A stretch of DNA of 34,408 bases. Source: Oscillospiraceae bacterium (GTDB lineage: Bacteria; Bacillota; Clostridia; Oscillospirales; Oscillospiraceae). The position numbers and the translations under genes are program-made. The notes below the pieces were generated by a model. It was not told the origin of the DNA. It searched no databases and worked only from the letters and a program-made list of their open reading frames with translations. Below, one piece after another: positions 14,319 through 21,835 of the stretch (position 1 is its first letter; each line of letters opens with the position of its first letter). The stretch spans positions 1-34,408 of the forward strand of contig JAAWNQ010000023.1 in the NCBI GenBank assembly GCA_022799035.1, written 5' to 3'.

Positions 14319-16906
14319 CAAAGTTCCTTTTTTAACTGGTATACCAGATTCATCGCCTCGATGGGGGTCAGGGTGTCTATGTCCACCGCCCGAAGCCTGG
14401 CGGCCACCCCTTGGGCGGTGACCTCCTCCAGGGAGACCTGGGCGGCGGGGGAGTGGGCGGTGGGGGCGGTGGCCCGGGCGGCGGGGGTGGACTCCAATTC
14501 CCCCAGGATCACCTTTGCCCGGGAAATGACCCGTTCGGGGACCCCGGCCAGCTTGGCTACCTCGATGCCGTAGCTGGCCTCGGCGCCCCCCCGGACGATC
14601 TTTCGGAGGAAGATGATGTCGTCCTGCCGCTTTTTGGCGGCAATGTTGTAGTTCTTCACCCCGGGGATCTCCCCCTCCAGAGCGGTGAGCTCATGGTAGT
14701 GGGTGGCAAAGAGGGTCTTGGCCCCCAGCCGTTTGGAGTCGGCGCAGTACTCCAGCACCGCCCGGGCGATGGCCATGCCGTCGTAGGTGGAGGTGCCCCG
14801 GCCGATCTCGTCCAGGATGAGAAGGCTTTTCCCTGTGGCGTTTTTCAGCAGCTCGGCCACCTCGTTCATCTCCACCATGAAGGTGGACTGGCCGGCGGAG
14901 AGGTCGTCGCTGGCCCCGATGCGGGTGAAGACCCGGTCCACCACCCCGATGTGGGCGGCCTTCGCCGGGACGAAGGAGCCCATCTGGGCCATGAGGACGA
15001 TGAGGGCCACCTGGCGCATATAGGTGGACTTACCCGCCATATTGGGGCCGGTGATGATGGCGCACAGGTCCCCCTTCCCGTCCATGTAGGTGTCGTTGGG
15101 GACAAAAAGGCTGCCCTTCGCCGCCTTCTCCACCACGGGATGGCGGCCCTCTGTGATCTCGATCACGTCGGACAGGTCCACCCGGGGCATACAGTAGCCG
15201 TTCTCGGCGGCCACCCGGGCAAAGGAACAGAGCACATCCACCTGACCCACAGCGGCGGCGGAACGCTGGATGTCCGCCACCCGCTCCGCCGCGGCCTGGC
15301 GCACCCGGCAGAAGATCTGGTACTCCAGGGCGGTAAGCTGGTCCTGGGCGGAGAGGATGGTGTTCTCCATCTCCTTGAGTTCAGGGGTGATGTACCGCTC
15401 GCAGTTCACCAGGGTCTGCTTGCGGATATAGGCGTCGGGCACCAGGGCGGAATTGGCCTTGGAGACCTCGATGTAGTAGCCGAAAACCTTGTTGTAGCCC
15501 ACCTTCAGACTCTTGATGCCGGTTTTCTCTTTCTCCTGGGCCTCCATGGCGGCCACCATGTCCTTGCCCCCGGTGAGGATCCCACGGAGCCGGTCCACCT
15601 CCGGGTCGGCCCCGGGGCGGATAAAGCCGCCCTCCCGGACGGAGAAGGGGGGCTCCTCCACAAAGGTCTCGTCAATAAGCCCCCGAAGCTGAGGCAGGTC
15701 GTCCAGGCTGTCCCGGAGGACGGTGAGGAGGGCGGAGGAGAAGGGGGAGAGGAGCAGCCGCAGGGCGGGGAGCTTTCCCAGCCCCCGGGAGAGGGAAACC
15801 AGATCCCTCCCGCCGGCGGTGCCGTAGACCACCCGGCCGATGAGCCGCTCCAGGTCGGTGACCTCCTTCAATTCCCTTGACAGCTCCTGGCGGGTGACGG
15901 AATCATTCACCAGATCCCCCACCGCCCCCTGGCGTTTGCCGATCTGGACAGGGGAGAGGAGGGGCCGCTCCAGCCAGGAGCGGATGAGCCGGTGGCCCAT
16001 GGGGGTCCCCGTCTTGTCCAGCACCCAGAGAAGGCTTCCCTTTTTCTCGCCCCCCCGAAGGGTCTCGGTAAGCTCCAGGTTCCTCCGGGCGGTAAGGTCC
16101 AGCTCCATGAACTCCCCGGTGGTGTAGTAATTTACGGTGGACAGATGGGATAGGTCGGTCTTCTGGGTCTCCACCAGGTAGGACATGAGGGCCCCCGCCG
16201 CCTGAAATACAGGTCCCTCGGGCAGGCCGTGGTCGGGACCAAACTGCTTCTCCACCGCCGCGGCCGCCCGGTCCGGGTCAAAGGCGGCGGTGGACCCGGT
16301 CTCTGTCCGGCAGGACAGACGCTGCTCCAGGAAAATCCCCAGGGCCTTGTCCTCCACAGCCTCCCGGGACAGGACCACCTCCCGGGGGGAGTAGCGGCCC
16401 AGCTCGTTTTCCACATGCTCCCGCCAGCCGGAGCCGTCAAATCCGGTGGCCGAGACCTCTCCGGTGGACAGGTCCGCGAAGCACAGCCCCGCCCGGTCCC
16501 CTGTCAGGCACAGAGCGCAGAGGAAGTTATTTTTTCCCTCCTCCAGCATGGTCTCCTCAATGACGGTGCCGGGGGTGACGATGCGGATGATATCCCGGTC
16601 CACCAGGCCCTTGGCCTGGGCCGGGTCCTCCATCTGCTCGCAGATGGCCACCTTGTAGCCCTTGGCGATGAGCCGGGAGATATAGGCCTCGGCGGCGTGG
16701 TAGGGCACCCCGCACATGGGGGTGCGCTCCTCGGGGGGCCGGGTCCGGTCCCGGCTGGTGAGGGTCAGCTCCAGTTCCCGGGAGGCCGTCTTGGCGTCCT
16801 CGTTGAACATCTCGTAGAAGTCCCCCAGCCGGAAGAAGAGGATGCAGTCCGGATGGTCGGCCTTGATTTTATGGTATTGGAGCATCATGGGGGTGCCTTC
16901 GGCCAT
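14318..16906 (-). CDS. mutS: DNA mismatch repair protein MutS
   Basis: Encodes 862 residues, full length. The N-terminal mismatch-binding domain has LFFRLGDFYEMF, with the Phe-x-Glu wedge (F-Y-E), and PMCGVPYHAAEAYI. Connector, lever and clamp regions follow. The ATPase domain has ITGPNMAGKSTYMRQVALI (Walker A, near residue 620), LLILDEIGRGTSTYDG (Walker B) and FATHYHEL. MutS recognises mispairs and recruits MutL, encoded two genes downstream. The start MAEGTPMMLQYHKIK matches the family; the ribosome site AGCGAGG is modest. It is separated from the upstream miaB by the GIY-YIG gene and its flanking repeats. Confidence 0.98.
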   Translation of the reverse strand: MAEGTPMMLQYHKIKADHPDCILFFRLGDFYEMFNEDAKTASRELELTLTSRDRTRPPEERTPMCGVPYHAAEAYISRLIAKGYKVAICEQMEDPAQAKGLVDRDIIRIVTPGTVIEETMLEEGKNNFLCALCLTGDRAGLCFADLSTGEVSATGFDGSGWREHVENELGRYSPREVVLSREAVEDKALGIFLEQRLSCRTETGSTAAFDPDRAAAAVEKQFGPDHGLPEGPVFQAAGALMSYLVETQKTDLSHLSTVNYYTTGEFMELDLTARRNLELTETLRGGEKKGSLLWVLDKTGTPMGHRLIRSWLERPLLSPVQIGKRQGAVGDLVNDSVTRQELSRELKEVTDLERLIGRVVYGTAGGRDLVSLSRGLGKLPALRLLLSPFSSALLTVLRDSLDDLPQLRGLIDETFVEEPPFSVREGGFIRPGADPEVDRLRGILTGGKDMVAAMEAQEKEKTGIKSLKVGYNKVFGYYIEVSKANSALVPDAYIRKQTLVNCERYITPELKEMENTILSAQDQLTALEYQIFCRVRQAAAERVADIQRSAAAVGQVDVLCSFARVAAENGYCMPRVDLSDVIEITEGRHPVVEKAAKGSLFVPNDTYMDGKGDLCAIITGPNMAGKSTYMRQVALIVLMAQMGSFVPAKAAHIGVVDRVFTRIGASDDLSAGQSTFMVEMNEVAELLKNATGKSLLILDEIGRGTSTYDGMAIARAVLEYCADSKRLGAKTLFATHYHELTALEGEIPGVKNYNIAAKKRQDDIIFLRKIVRGGAEASYGIEVAKLAGVPERVISRAKVILGELESTPAARATAPTAHSPAAQVSLEEVTAQGVAARLRAVDIDTLTPIEAMNLVYQLKKEL

Positions 16907-16947
16907 GGGGAGGACCTCGCTTTCTGTTTCTTTCTATAGGGGGAATA

Positions 16948-16986
16948 CGGATTGCCACGGCGGACCTTGCCCGCCTCGCAATGACG
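16948..16986. repeat. Palindromic repeat, copy 1 (GGATTGCCACG...CTCGCAATGACG type)
   Basis: A 39-base imperfect hairpin: ATTGC..GGCGG pairs with CCGCC..GCAAT. It lies 17 bases beyond the GIY-YIG stop, in the gap before mutS. The ends CGGATTGCCACG and CGCAATGACG recur in opposite orientation at 17306-17342. The sequence type, CGTCATTGCGAG...GTGGCAATCC, is one I recall as dispersed in many bacterial genomes. Confidence 0.85.
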
Positions 16987-17003
16987 GGCCTGCGGGGCCA
17001 ACG

Positions 17004-17291
17004 TCAGAAAAGGGTATTGTATAAGTCTTGCCAGCTTGGGTTTTTCGTCTCTACCAGCTTGTTTTTTCTGGCCCGGGGCCAGGATTTGATCTGCTTTTCC
17101 CGCTCAATGGCGGCCCGGGCAGTGTCCAGGGTTTCAAAATAGCCCAGCTTTGTGATACTATATCTTGCTGTAAAGGAGCCCGGGTCCAAATGGTTTTTAT
17201 GTTCATAGACCCGGCGAGCCAAATCATTCGTCATCCCGGTATAGATGGCCACATTGGTGGCGTTGGCCAGAATATAGACACAGTACGCCAT
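17004..17291 (-). CDS. Small GIY-YIG domain endonuclease
   Basis: Encodes 95 residues. The start ATG at 17291 has GGAGGGCGGG just upstream; the longer open frame upstream overlaps miaB and is not coding. The single domain is GIY-YIG: CVYIL (GIY position), IYTGMTNDLARRVYEHK (YIG position with the conserved arginine and the EHK segment), and EREKQIKSWPRARKNKLVETKNP, the typical C-terminal helix of the small stand-alone UPF0213-like group. These proteins are presumed nucleases; their biological role is largely unknown. It is inserted between miaB and mutS and is bordered on both sides, 15 and 17 bases away, by inverted copies of the same palindromic repeat, suggesting a mobile cassette. Confidence 0.92.
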   Translation of the reverse strand: MAYCVYILANATNVAIYTGMTNDLARRVYEHKNHLDPGSFTARYSITKLGYFETLDTARAAIEREKQIKSWPRARKNKLVETKNPSWQDLYNTLF

Positions 17292-17305
17292 CCCGCCCTC
17301 CGTTC

Positions 17306-17342
17306 CGTCATTGCGAGGGCCCGCAGGGCCCGTGGCAATCCG
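17306..17342. repeat. Palindromic repeat, copy 2, inverted and overlapping the miaB 3' end
   Basis: CGTCATTGCGAG-N12-CGTGGCAATCCG, the inverse orientation of copy 1. Its centre, GGGCCCGCAGGGCCC, is itself self-complementary. It contains the last codons and the TGA stop of miaB on the minus strand and ends 15 bases before the GIY-YIG start. Confidence 0.85.
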
Positions 17343-18759
17343 CATCCGCCAGCTCTCCCCACAGGGACCAGGTGTTGGCCCCGGTGATCTCGATCTCCCG
17401 GAAGGTGCCGATAAGCTCCCGGCCGCCCTCCAGCACCCGGACCAGCCGGTTCCCCGGGGTGCGGGCGGTGAGGGCGTAGCCCTCCTCCTCGCAGACCCCG
17501 TCCACCAGACACCGGAGGGTCTTGCCGATGTAAGCGGCGTGTTTTTCCGCCGAGATGGCGTTTTGGGCCTCCACCAGGCGCTGGAAGCTGGCCTTTTTCT
17601 CTGCCATAGGCAGGGGGTCGGGCATCCTGGCCCCCGGGGTGCCCTCCCGGGGGGAGTAGATAAAGGTGAACAGGGCATCGTAACGGACCTCCTCAACGAG
17701 ACTCAGGGTCTCCTCAAACTCCGCGGTGGTTTCCCCGGGGAAGCCCACGATGATGTCGCTGGTAAGGACCACGTCCGGCACCTGCTCCCGGAGGCGGCGG
17801 ACCTTGTCCAGGTATTCCCCCCGGGTATAGTGGCGGTTCATAGCCTTTAAGACCCGGTCGTTTCCCGCCTGGACAGGGAGGTGGAACACGGGGGCTACCT
17901 TTTCGCATCGGCCCATGGCCTCAAAGAGCTTTTGGGAGGCGTCCCGGGGATGGGAGGTCATAAAGCGGATGAGGAACTCCCCGGGGATGGCGTTGATGGC
18001 CTCCAGCAGATCGGCAAAGTCGGTCTCCAGCCCCAGGTCCTTGCCGTAGGAGTTCACATTCTGCCCCAGGAGGGTGATATCCTTATAGCCCTCCTTCACA
18101 AGCCCCTCCACCTCGGAGAGCACATCCTGGGGGAGGCGGGAGCGCTCCCGGCCCCGGACATAGGGCACGATACAGTAGGTACAAAAGTTGTTGCAGCCGT
18201 ACATGATGGAGACCCAGGCCTTCACCTTCCCCTGGCGCACCACGGGGATCCCCTCGGCGATGGAGCCGGGCTCGTCCGTGTTTTCAAAGACCCGGCCCCT
18301 TCTGGTGAGCACCCGGTAAAGAAGCTCGGGAAATTTCCACAGGGCATGGGGGCCAAAGACAAGGTCCACATGACGGTAGGACTGGCGGAGCTTCTCCGCC
18401 ACATGCTCCTCCTGGGCCATGCAGCCGCACAGGCAGATGATCTGGCCCGGATGCCGCCGCTTGGCGTGAACCAGGGCCCCCACGTTGCCCAGCACCCGAT
18501 CCTCGGCGTGCTCCCGAATGGCGCAGGTATTGATAACAATGACGTCGGCGGCGTTTTCGTCGGTGGTAAAGCCGTAGCCCATGGCCCGGAGATAGCCCCG
18601 AATCCGCTCGGAATCGGCCTCGTTCTGCTGGCAGCCGTAGGTATCCACAAAGGCCAGATAGTCCCTGGGCTGAGCGGAGAGCCGCTGGGCTATTTTTTCG
18701 CAGAAATCCCTCTGCCGTTCCATGTCGGCAGGGGAGACGCGGGTGGTTTTGGTGTCCAA
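17308..18759 (-). CDS. miaB: tRNA-2-methylthio-N6-dimethylallyladenosine synthase MiaB
   Basis: Encodes 483 residues. The chosen start is TTG at 18759, seven bases after AAGGAGG; the next ATG (18723) lacks a ribosome site. The N-terminal UPF0004 domain has VDTYGCQQNEADSE, VINTCAIREHAEDR and CLCGCMAQ, whose cysteines hold the auxiliary iron-sulfur cluster. The radical SAM motif is MYGCNNFCTYCIVPYVRGRE (CxxxCxxC). A TRAM domain ends the protein. MiaB methylthiolates adenosine 37 of certain tRNAs. The final residues DCHGPCGPSQ and the stop are encoded by the palindromic repeat copy 2, so the native C-terminus appears to have been replaced or extended. Confidence 0.96.
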   Translation of the reverse strand: MDTKTTRVSPADMERQRDFCEKIAQRLSAQPRDYLAFVDTYGCQQNEADSERIRGYLRAMGYGFTTDENAADVIVINTCAIREHAEDRVLGNVGALVHAKRRHPGQIICLCGCMAQEEHVAEKLRQSYRHVDLVFGPHALWKFPELLYRVLTRRGRVFENTDEPGSIAEGIPVVRQGKVKAWVSIMYGCNNFCTYCIVPYVRGRERSRLPQDVLSEVEGLVKEGYKDITLLGQNVNSYGKDLGLETDFADLLEAINAIPGEFLIRFMTSHPRDASQKLFEAMGRCEKVAPVFHLPVQAGNDRVLKAMNRHYTRGEYLDKVRRLREQVPDVVLTSDIIVGFPGETTAEFEETLSLVEEVRYDALFTFIYSPREGTPGARMPDPLPMAEKKASFQRLVEAQNAISAEKHAAYIGKTLRCLVDGVCEEEGYALTARTPGNRLVRVLEGGRELIGTFREIEITGANTWSLWGELADADCHGPCGPSQ

Positions 18760-18801
18760 AAGAGCCCCTCCTTTTTGGGGTATGGGAGATCATAGGATCA
18801 G

Positions 18802-18830
18802 ATTATATCATTTTTCCCCCGGTCTTTCAA
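18802..18830 (-). promoter_or_regulatory. Sigma-A-type promoter of miaB
   Basis: On the minus strand TTGAAA (18825-18830), a 17-base spacer and a perfect TATAAT (18802-18807) lie 42 bases upstream of the miaB TTG start. It probably also drives the downstream mut genes. Confidence 0.85.
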
Positions 18831-18844
18831 GGGAGCCCCCTCCC

Positions 18845-20035
18845 TTAAATCTTTTTCTCTCGCTCCAAAAGACGAGAGGTCGCCCAATCCATGGCAAAGG
18901 CCCCCAGGGGTGCGGTGAGAAGGATGGCCAGTACCGCCGCGGAGAGCACCAATTCCCCGCAGGGAAGGCCCAGGGCCAGCGGGACGCCGCCAATGGCCGC
19001 CTGGACAGTGGCCTTGGGGAGATACGCCAGTACGCAGTATAGCCGCTCCTTTTTCTCCAGGGCTGTCCCGGCGGTACACAGCCAGCTTCCCACAGAGCGC
19101 ACCGCCAGGGCCCCCAATATGACCGCCACCGCCGCCGGACCCGCCCGGAGGGTGTACCGGAGATCCACCGCCGCCCCCACCAGGGTGAACAGCAGGATCT
19201 CCGCCCCCTGCCAAAGCTTGCCGAACTGCGCCTTCAGGGTCTCTGTGGTCTGGGGAAAGCTTTGCCGGGCCAGAACCAGAGCCATAGCCATGACCCCCAG
19301 CAGGCCGGAGAGGGGAAGCCGGCCCTTCAGTCCCTCCTCCAGCCCCAGCAAAAGAAAGGCGGCAGAGAGGAGAATCAGGAGCCTTCCCATCCCCTCAAGG
19401 GATGCCTGCCGAAAAAGCCAGACCAGCGCCGTCCCCGCCGCCGCCCCTATCCCGAGGCCCAGAAGGATGGCCACCGGCACCTGAACAAGGGCCCCCCAGT
19501 GAGCCCCGCCCCCCTGGGCCATGCCCGTAAAGGCGGTAAAGAGCACAATGACAAAAACATCGTCCAGAGACGCCCCCGCCAGTATCATCTGGGGGATCCC
19601 CTTGTTTGTCCCCCGGCCCTCCTCCAGCAGCCCCACCATCCGGGGCACCACCACCGCCGGAGACACCGCCCCCAGCACTGAGCCCAGCACCGCCGCTTCC
19701 ATCCGGCTCACCCCCAGCAGGGGAGGGGCCAGCGCAAGCACCCCCAGGAGCTCAAAGACAGCCGGGAGAAAGGAGAGCAGCAGGGCGGGCCGGCCCACCC
19801 GCTTCAGATCCTCCAGCCGGAGGGAGAGCCCCGCCTTGAGCAGTATGATCACCAGGGCCATCTGCCGCAGCTGGGATGAGATCTGCAAAACGGAGCCGTC
19901 CACCAGATCTAACATATGGGGCCCCAGGAGCATCCCCGCCCCCATCATCCCCACCAACCGGGGAAGCCCCAGCCGCCCCGCCAGGGTACCCAGGGACAGG
20001 CCCCCCAAAAGAAGAAGCGCCAACGCTGTCAACAT
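18845..20035 (-). CDS. Cation:proton antiporter (CPA family), fluoride-riboswitch controlled
   Basis: Encodes 396 residues from ATG 20035, which follows AAGGAGGGATCCGGA. The protein is almost wholly membrane helices, about twelve. GAVSPAVVVP (122-131) and AGASLDDVF (Asp158, Asp159) match the discontinuous helix and the acidic transport pair of monovalent cation:proton antiporters. There is no C-terminal RCK/TrkA domain. The leader contains a fluoride-type riboswitch with a terminator switch, so the gene is probably induced by fluoride; Na+/H+ antiporters are among the gene classes reported with this riboswitch. Whether this one moves fluoride, protons or sodium during fluoride stress cannot be decided from sequence. 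It ends 15 bases before the miaB promoter, and no clear terminator separates it from miaB. Confidence 0.9.
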   Translation of the reverse strand: MLTALALLLLGGLSLGTLAGRLGLPRLVGMMGAGMLLGPHMLDLVDGSVLQISSQLRQMALVIILLKAGLSLRLEDLKRVGRPALLLSFLPAVFELLGVLALAPPLLGVSRMEAAVLGSVLGAVSPAVVVPRMVGLLEEGRGTNKGIPQMILAGASLDDVFVIVLFTAFTGMAQGGGAHWGALVQVPVAILLGLGIGAAAGTALVWLFRQASLEGMGRLLILLSAAFLLLGLEEGLKGRLPLSGLLGVMAMALVLARQSFPQTTETLKAQFGKLWQGAEILLFTLVGAAVDLRYTLRAGPAAVAVILGALAVRSVGSWLCTAGTALEKKERLYCVLAYLPKATVQAAIGGVPLALGLPCGELVLSAAVLAILLTAPLGAFAMDWATSRLLEREKKI

Positions 20036-20069
20036 TCCGGATCCCTCCTTGTTTTTGTCCAGGGGAAGC

Positions 20070-20110
20070 AAAAAAGCCGACTTCCCCTGCGGTTTTCAAT
20101 CGCAGAAGTC
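20070..20110 (-). terminator. Fluoride riboswitch expression platform (terminator)
   Basis: The aptamer's last ten bases, GACTTCTGCG (20101-20110), pair with CGCAGGGGAAGTC (20079-20091, three-base bulge), followed by GGCTTTTTTG. The hairpin uses the same GACTTC needed for the pseudoknot, so ligand binding would prevent termination. A competing 9-pair hairpin, CAGGGGAAG with CTTCCCCTG (20060-20068 with 20081-20089), can form instead as an antiterminator. Confidence 0.82.
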
Positions 20111-20163
20111 ATCAGCTTTTAAAAAGCGGTTTCGGTAAAATACCGGGGGAGAACCTCATTCCC
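20101..20163 (-). promoter_or_regulatory. Fluoride riboswitch aptamer (crcB motif)
   Basis: Read on the minus strand: GGGA-ATGAGGTT-C-TCCC forms the first stem and loop (20163-20147); an extra small hairpin follows (CGGTATTTTACCG); then AAACCGCTTTTTAAAAGC gives the second stem, and TGATGACTTCTGCG the conserved end. GAGGTT in the first loop can pair with GACTTC six for six, counting G-U pairs, which is the pseudoknot of this class. It starts at the predicted transcription start. Known members are ON switches for fluoride-resistance genes. Confidence 0.88.
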
Positions 20164-20171
20164 TGTCCGCT

Positions 20172-20200
20172 ATTATATCTCCTTTTTCTCCCCTTTGCAA
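20172..20200 (-). promoter_or_regulatory. Promoter of the riboswitch-antiporter unit
   Basis: On the minus strand TTGCAA (20195-20200), a 17-base spacer and TATAAT (20172-20177). The predicted transcription start, about 20165, coincides with the first base of the riboswitch. Confidence 0.85.
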
Positions 20201-20251
20201 CCCCTGTTTTCCCCCCGGCGGAGCCTCCCCTGCCTTTCGCGCCCGTCCCCG

Positions 20252-20280
20252 TTGACCTTTTTTCCCGAAAAGGATATAAT
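20252..20280 (+). promoter_or_regulatory. Sigma-A-type promoter of the dtd operon
   Basis: TTGACC (20252-20257), a 17-base spacer and TATAAT (20275-20280) lie 38 bases before the dtd ATG. The promoter diverges from the antiporter promoter about 50 bases away. Confidence 0.88.
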
Positions 20281-20318
20281 AATAGGCAGAATTTTCATAG
20301 GATAGGAGGGCTTTGCCC

Positions 20319-20762
20319 ATGCGCGCGGTGGTGACAAGGGTGAAAAATGCCCGGGTGGAGATCGACGGGAAGGTCAACGGTAAGACCGACGGGGGCTTTC
20401 TGGTGCTTTTGGGGGTGGCCGCCGGGGATACTGAGGCCCAGTGCGACAAGATGGCCGACAAGGTCTGCGGTCTTCGCATTTTCGAGGATGAGAACGAGAA
20501 GATGAACCTGAATCTGGAGCAGGTGGGCGGGTCCCTGCTGGTCATCAGCCAGTTCACCCTCTTTGCCGACTGCAAATCCCGCCGACCCGGCTTTACAGGG
20601 GCGGCCCGGCCCGATGTGGCCATCCCCCTCTACGAGCGCTTTATGGCCCAGTGCGAGGAGCGGGGCTTCCATGTGGAGCACGGCGAGTTTGGCGCAGATA
20701 TGCAGGTTTTCTCCCAAAATGACGGCCCGGTGACCATTCTGCTGGATACGGAGGTTCTGTAA
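20319..20762 (+). CDS. dtd: D-aminoacyl-tRNA deacylase
   Basis: Encodes 147 residues, the usual DTD length. The start is ATG 20319 with AGGAGGG eight bases before it; an in-frame TTG two codons earlier is less likely. DTD hydrolyses D-amino acids from mischarged tRNA. Signatures are MRAVVTRVKNARVEIDG, FLVLLGVAAGDT, LRIFEDENEKMN, the active-site SQFTLFADCKSRRPGF and the C-terminal NDGPVTILLDT, with the Gly-cis-Pro pair in GPVT. Its TAA overlaps the ATG of the next gene (TAATG), so translation is coupled. It leads an operon of at least five genes. Confidence 0.97.
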   Translation: MRAVVTRVKNARVEIDGKVNGKTDGGFLVLLGVAAGDTEAQCDKMADKVCGLRIFEDENEKMNLNLEQVGGSLLVISQFTLFADCKSRRPGFTGAARPDVAIPLYERFMAQCEERGFHVEHGEFGADMQVFSQNDGPVTILLDTEVL

Positions 20763-21202
20763 TGGTTTCTTTCCGGTCAATCGACAAGAAAAATTTCTAT
20801 TCCCTGCTGAAAATGGATCCGGGAGACGGAGGGAAATTTGTGGCCTCCAACGCCGTTTCCCTGGCCGAGGCCTGGCTCCACTATGAAAACCACGACACCC
20901 ACCCCTTTGCCGTCTATGAGGGGGATACCCTGGTGGGCTTTATGATGGTCCATGAGGACCTTCAAAAAGGGGTCCTGGACCTGTGGCGGCTGGCCATCGC
21001 CAGGGAGCACCAAGGGAAGGGCTACGGTTCCGCAGCCCTCTCCCAATTCATCACCCTGGCCCGGGAGAGCGGAAAATATATCTGCATCGCCATCGGCTAC
21101 ATGGAGGGCAACGACCGGGCCCGCCATATCTATGAGAAGCTGGGCTTCCGCCCCACCGGGCTGGTGGAGGACGGGGAGATCATCATGCGGCTGGACCTGT
21201 GA
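20762..21202 (+). CDS. GNAT family N-acetyltransferase
   Basis: Encodes 146 residues. The acetyl-CoA binding motif A is RLAIAREHQGKGYGSAAL (Q-x-x-G-x-G), preceded by the beta-strand GVLDLWRLAI and followed by NDRARHIYEKLGFRPTG, the usual C-terminal half of GNAT enzymes. The general shape recalls spermidine/diamine acetyltransferases or ribosomal-protein-type acetyltransferases, but the substrate cannot be assigned. Its start codon overlaps the dtd stop. Confidence 0.9.
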   Translation: MVSFRSIDKKNFYSLLKMDPGDGGKFVASNAVSLAEAWLHYENHDTHPFAVYEGDTLVGFMMVHEDLQKGVLDLWRLAIAREHQGKGYGSAALSQFITLARESGKYICIAIGYMEGNDRARHIYEKLGFRPTGLVEDGEIIMRLDL

Positions 21203-21223
21203 GCCGCCACAGGAGATTCCAAA

Positions 21224-21835
21224 ATGGATATTAAGCACATTTATATACCCTCTGTATATACAAACTGTTATCTTCTGGCGGACGAGGACAGCGGGGCTTT
21301 GGCGGTCATTGACCCGGGGGAGGATGTCTCCGATACCCTGCGGCCGCTCTGTGCGGACAACGGCTGGGACCTGCGCGCTGTCTTTCTCACCCACGGTCAC
21401 TACGACCATGTGGGAGGAGTGGCGGCTTTGCGGCAGGCCTTTCCCCCTGTGCCCGTGTACCTCCATCCCGAGGACGCCGGCGGGACTGATCGGCTCATGC
21501 CTACGGCGGCGCTGGGGCCCCTGACCCTCTGGCGGGAGGGGGAGGTAGTCCCCCTGGGAAATTTGAAGGTTGAGGTCCTCCACACCCCCGGTCACACCCG
21601 GGGGTCGGTGTGTCTGCGGTGCCGGGACGCCCTCTTTACCGGAGACACCCTCTTTGCCGGGTCCTGCGGGCGGACCGACTTTCCCGGGGGAAGCTGGGAA
21701 CAGATGGTCCGGTCCCTCCGGCGGCTGGGGGAGCTGGAGGGGGATCTCCGGGTCTTCCCCGGTCACAACGAGTTCACCACCCTGGACCGGGAGCGGCAGG
21801 GAAATCCCTACCTGCGGGAGGCGATGGCCCCATGA
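21224..21835 (+). CDS. MBL-fold metallo-hydrolase (glyoxalase II-like)
   Basis: Encodes 203 residues. AGGAG lies eight bases before the ATG. The HxHxDH motif is LTHGHYDHVGG (His57, His59, Asp61, His62); later ligands are the histidine in TPGHTRGSVC, the aspartate in FTGDTLFAGSCGRTD and the histidine in FPGHNEFTT. This pattern matches small hydroxyacylglutathione-hydrolase-like enzymes. The real substrate is unknown; many Firmicute members are thiolesterases with unassigned roles. Its last codons overlap the hemZ start by four bases (ATGA). Confidence 0.92.
   Translation: MDIKHIYIPSVYTNCYLLADEDSGALAVIDPGEDVSDTLRPLCADNGWDLRAVFLTHGHYDHVGGVAALRQAFPPVPVYLHPEDAGGTDRLMPTAALGPLTLWREGEVVPLGNLKVEVLHTPGHTRGSVCLRCRDALFTGDTLFAGSCGRTDFPGGSWEQMVRSLRRLGELEGDLRVFPGHNEFTTLDRERQGNPYLREAMAP

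Noticed and set aside
14411-15880. Plus-strand open frame opposite mutS
   Set aside because: Antisense shadow of mutS with low-complexity composition.
17292-17696. Extended open frame upstream of the GIY-YIG start
   Set aside because: It overlaps the miaB coding sequence in another frame; the ATG at 17291 has its own ribosome site and begins the domain.
18831-18846. AAGGGAG/CTCCCTT hairpin after the antiporter stop as a terminator
   Set aside because: The short stem is followed by GAAAGACC on the minus strand with no T-run, and it overlaps the miaB -35 region.
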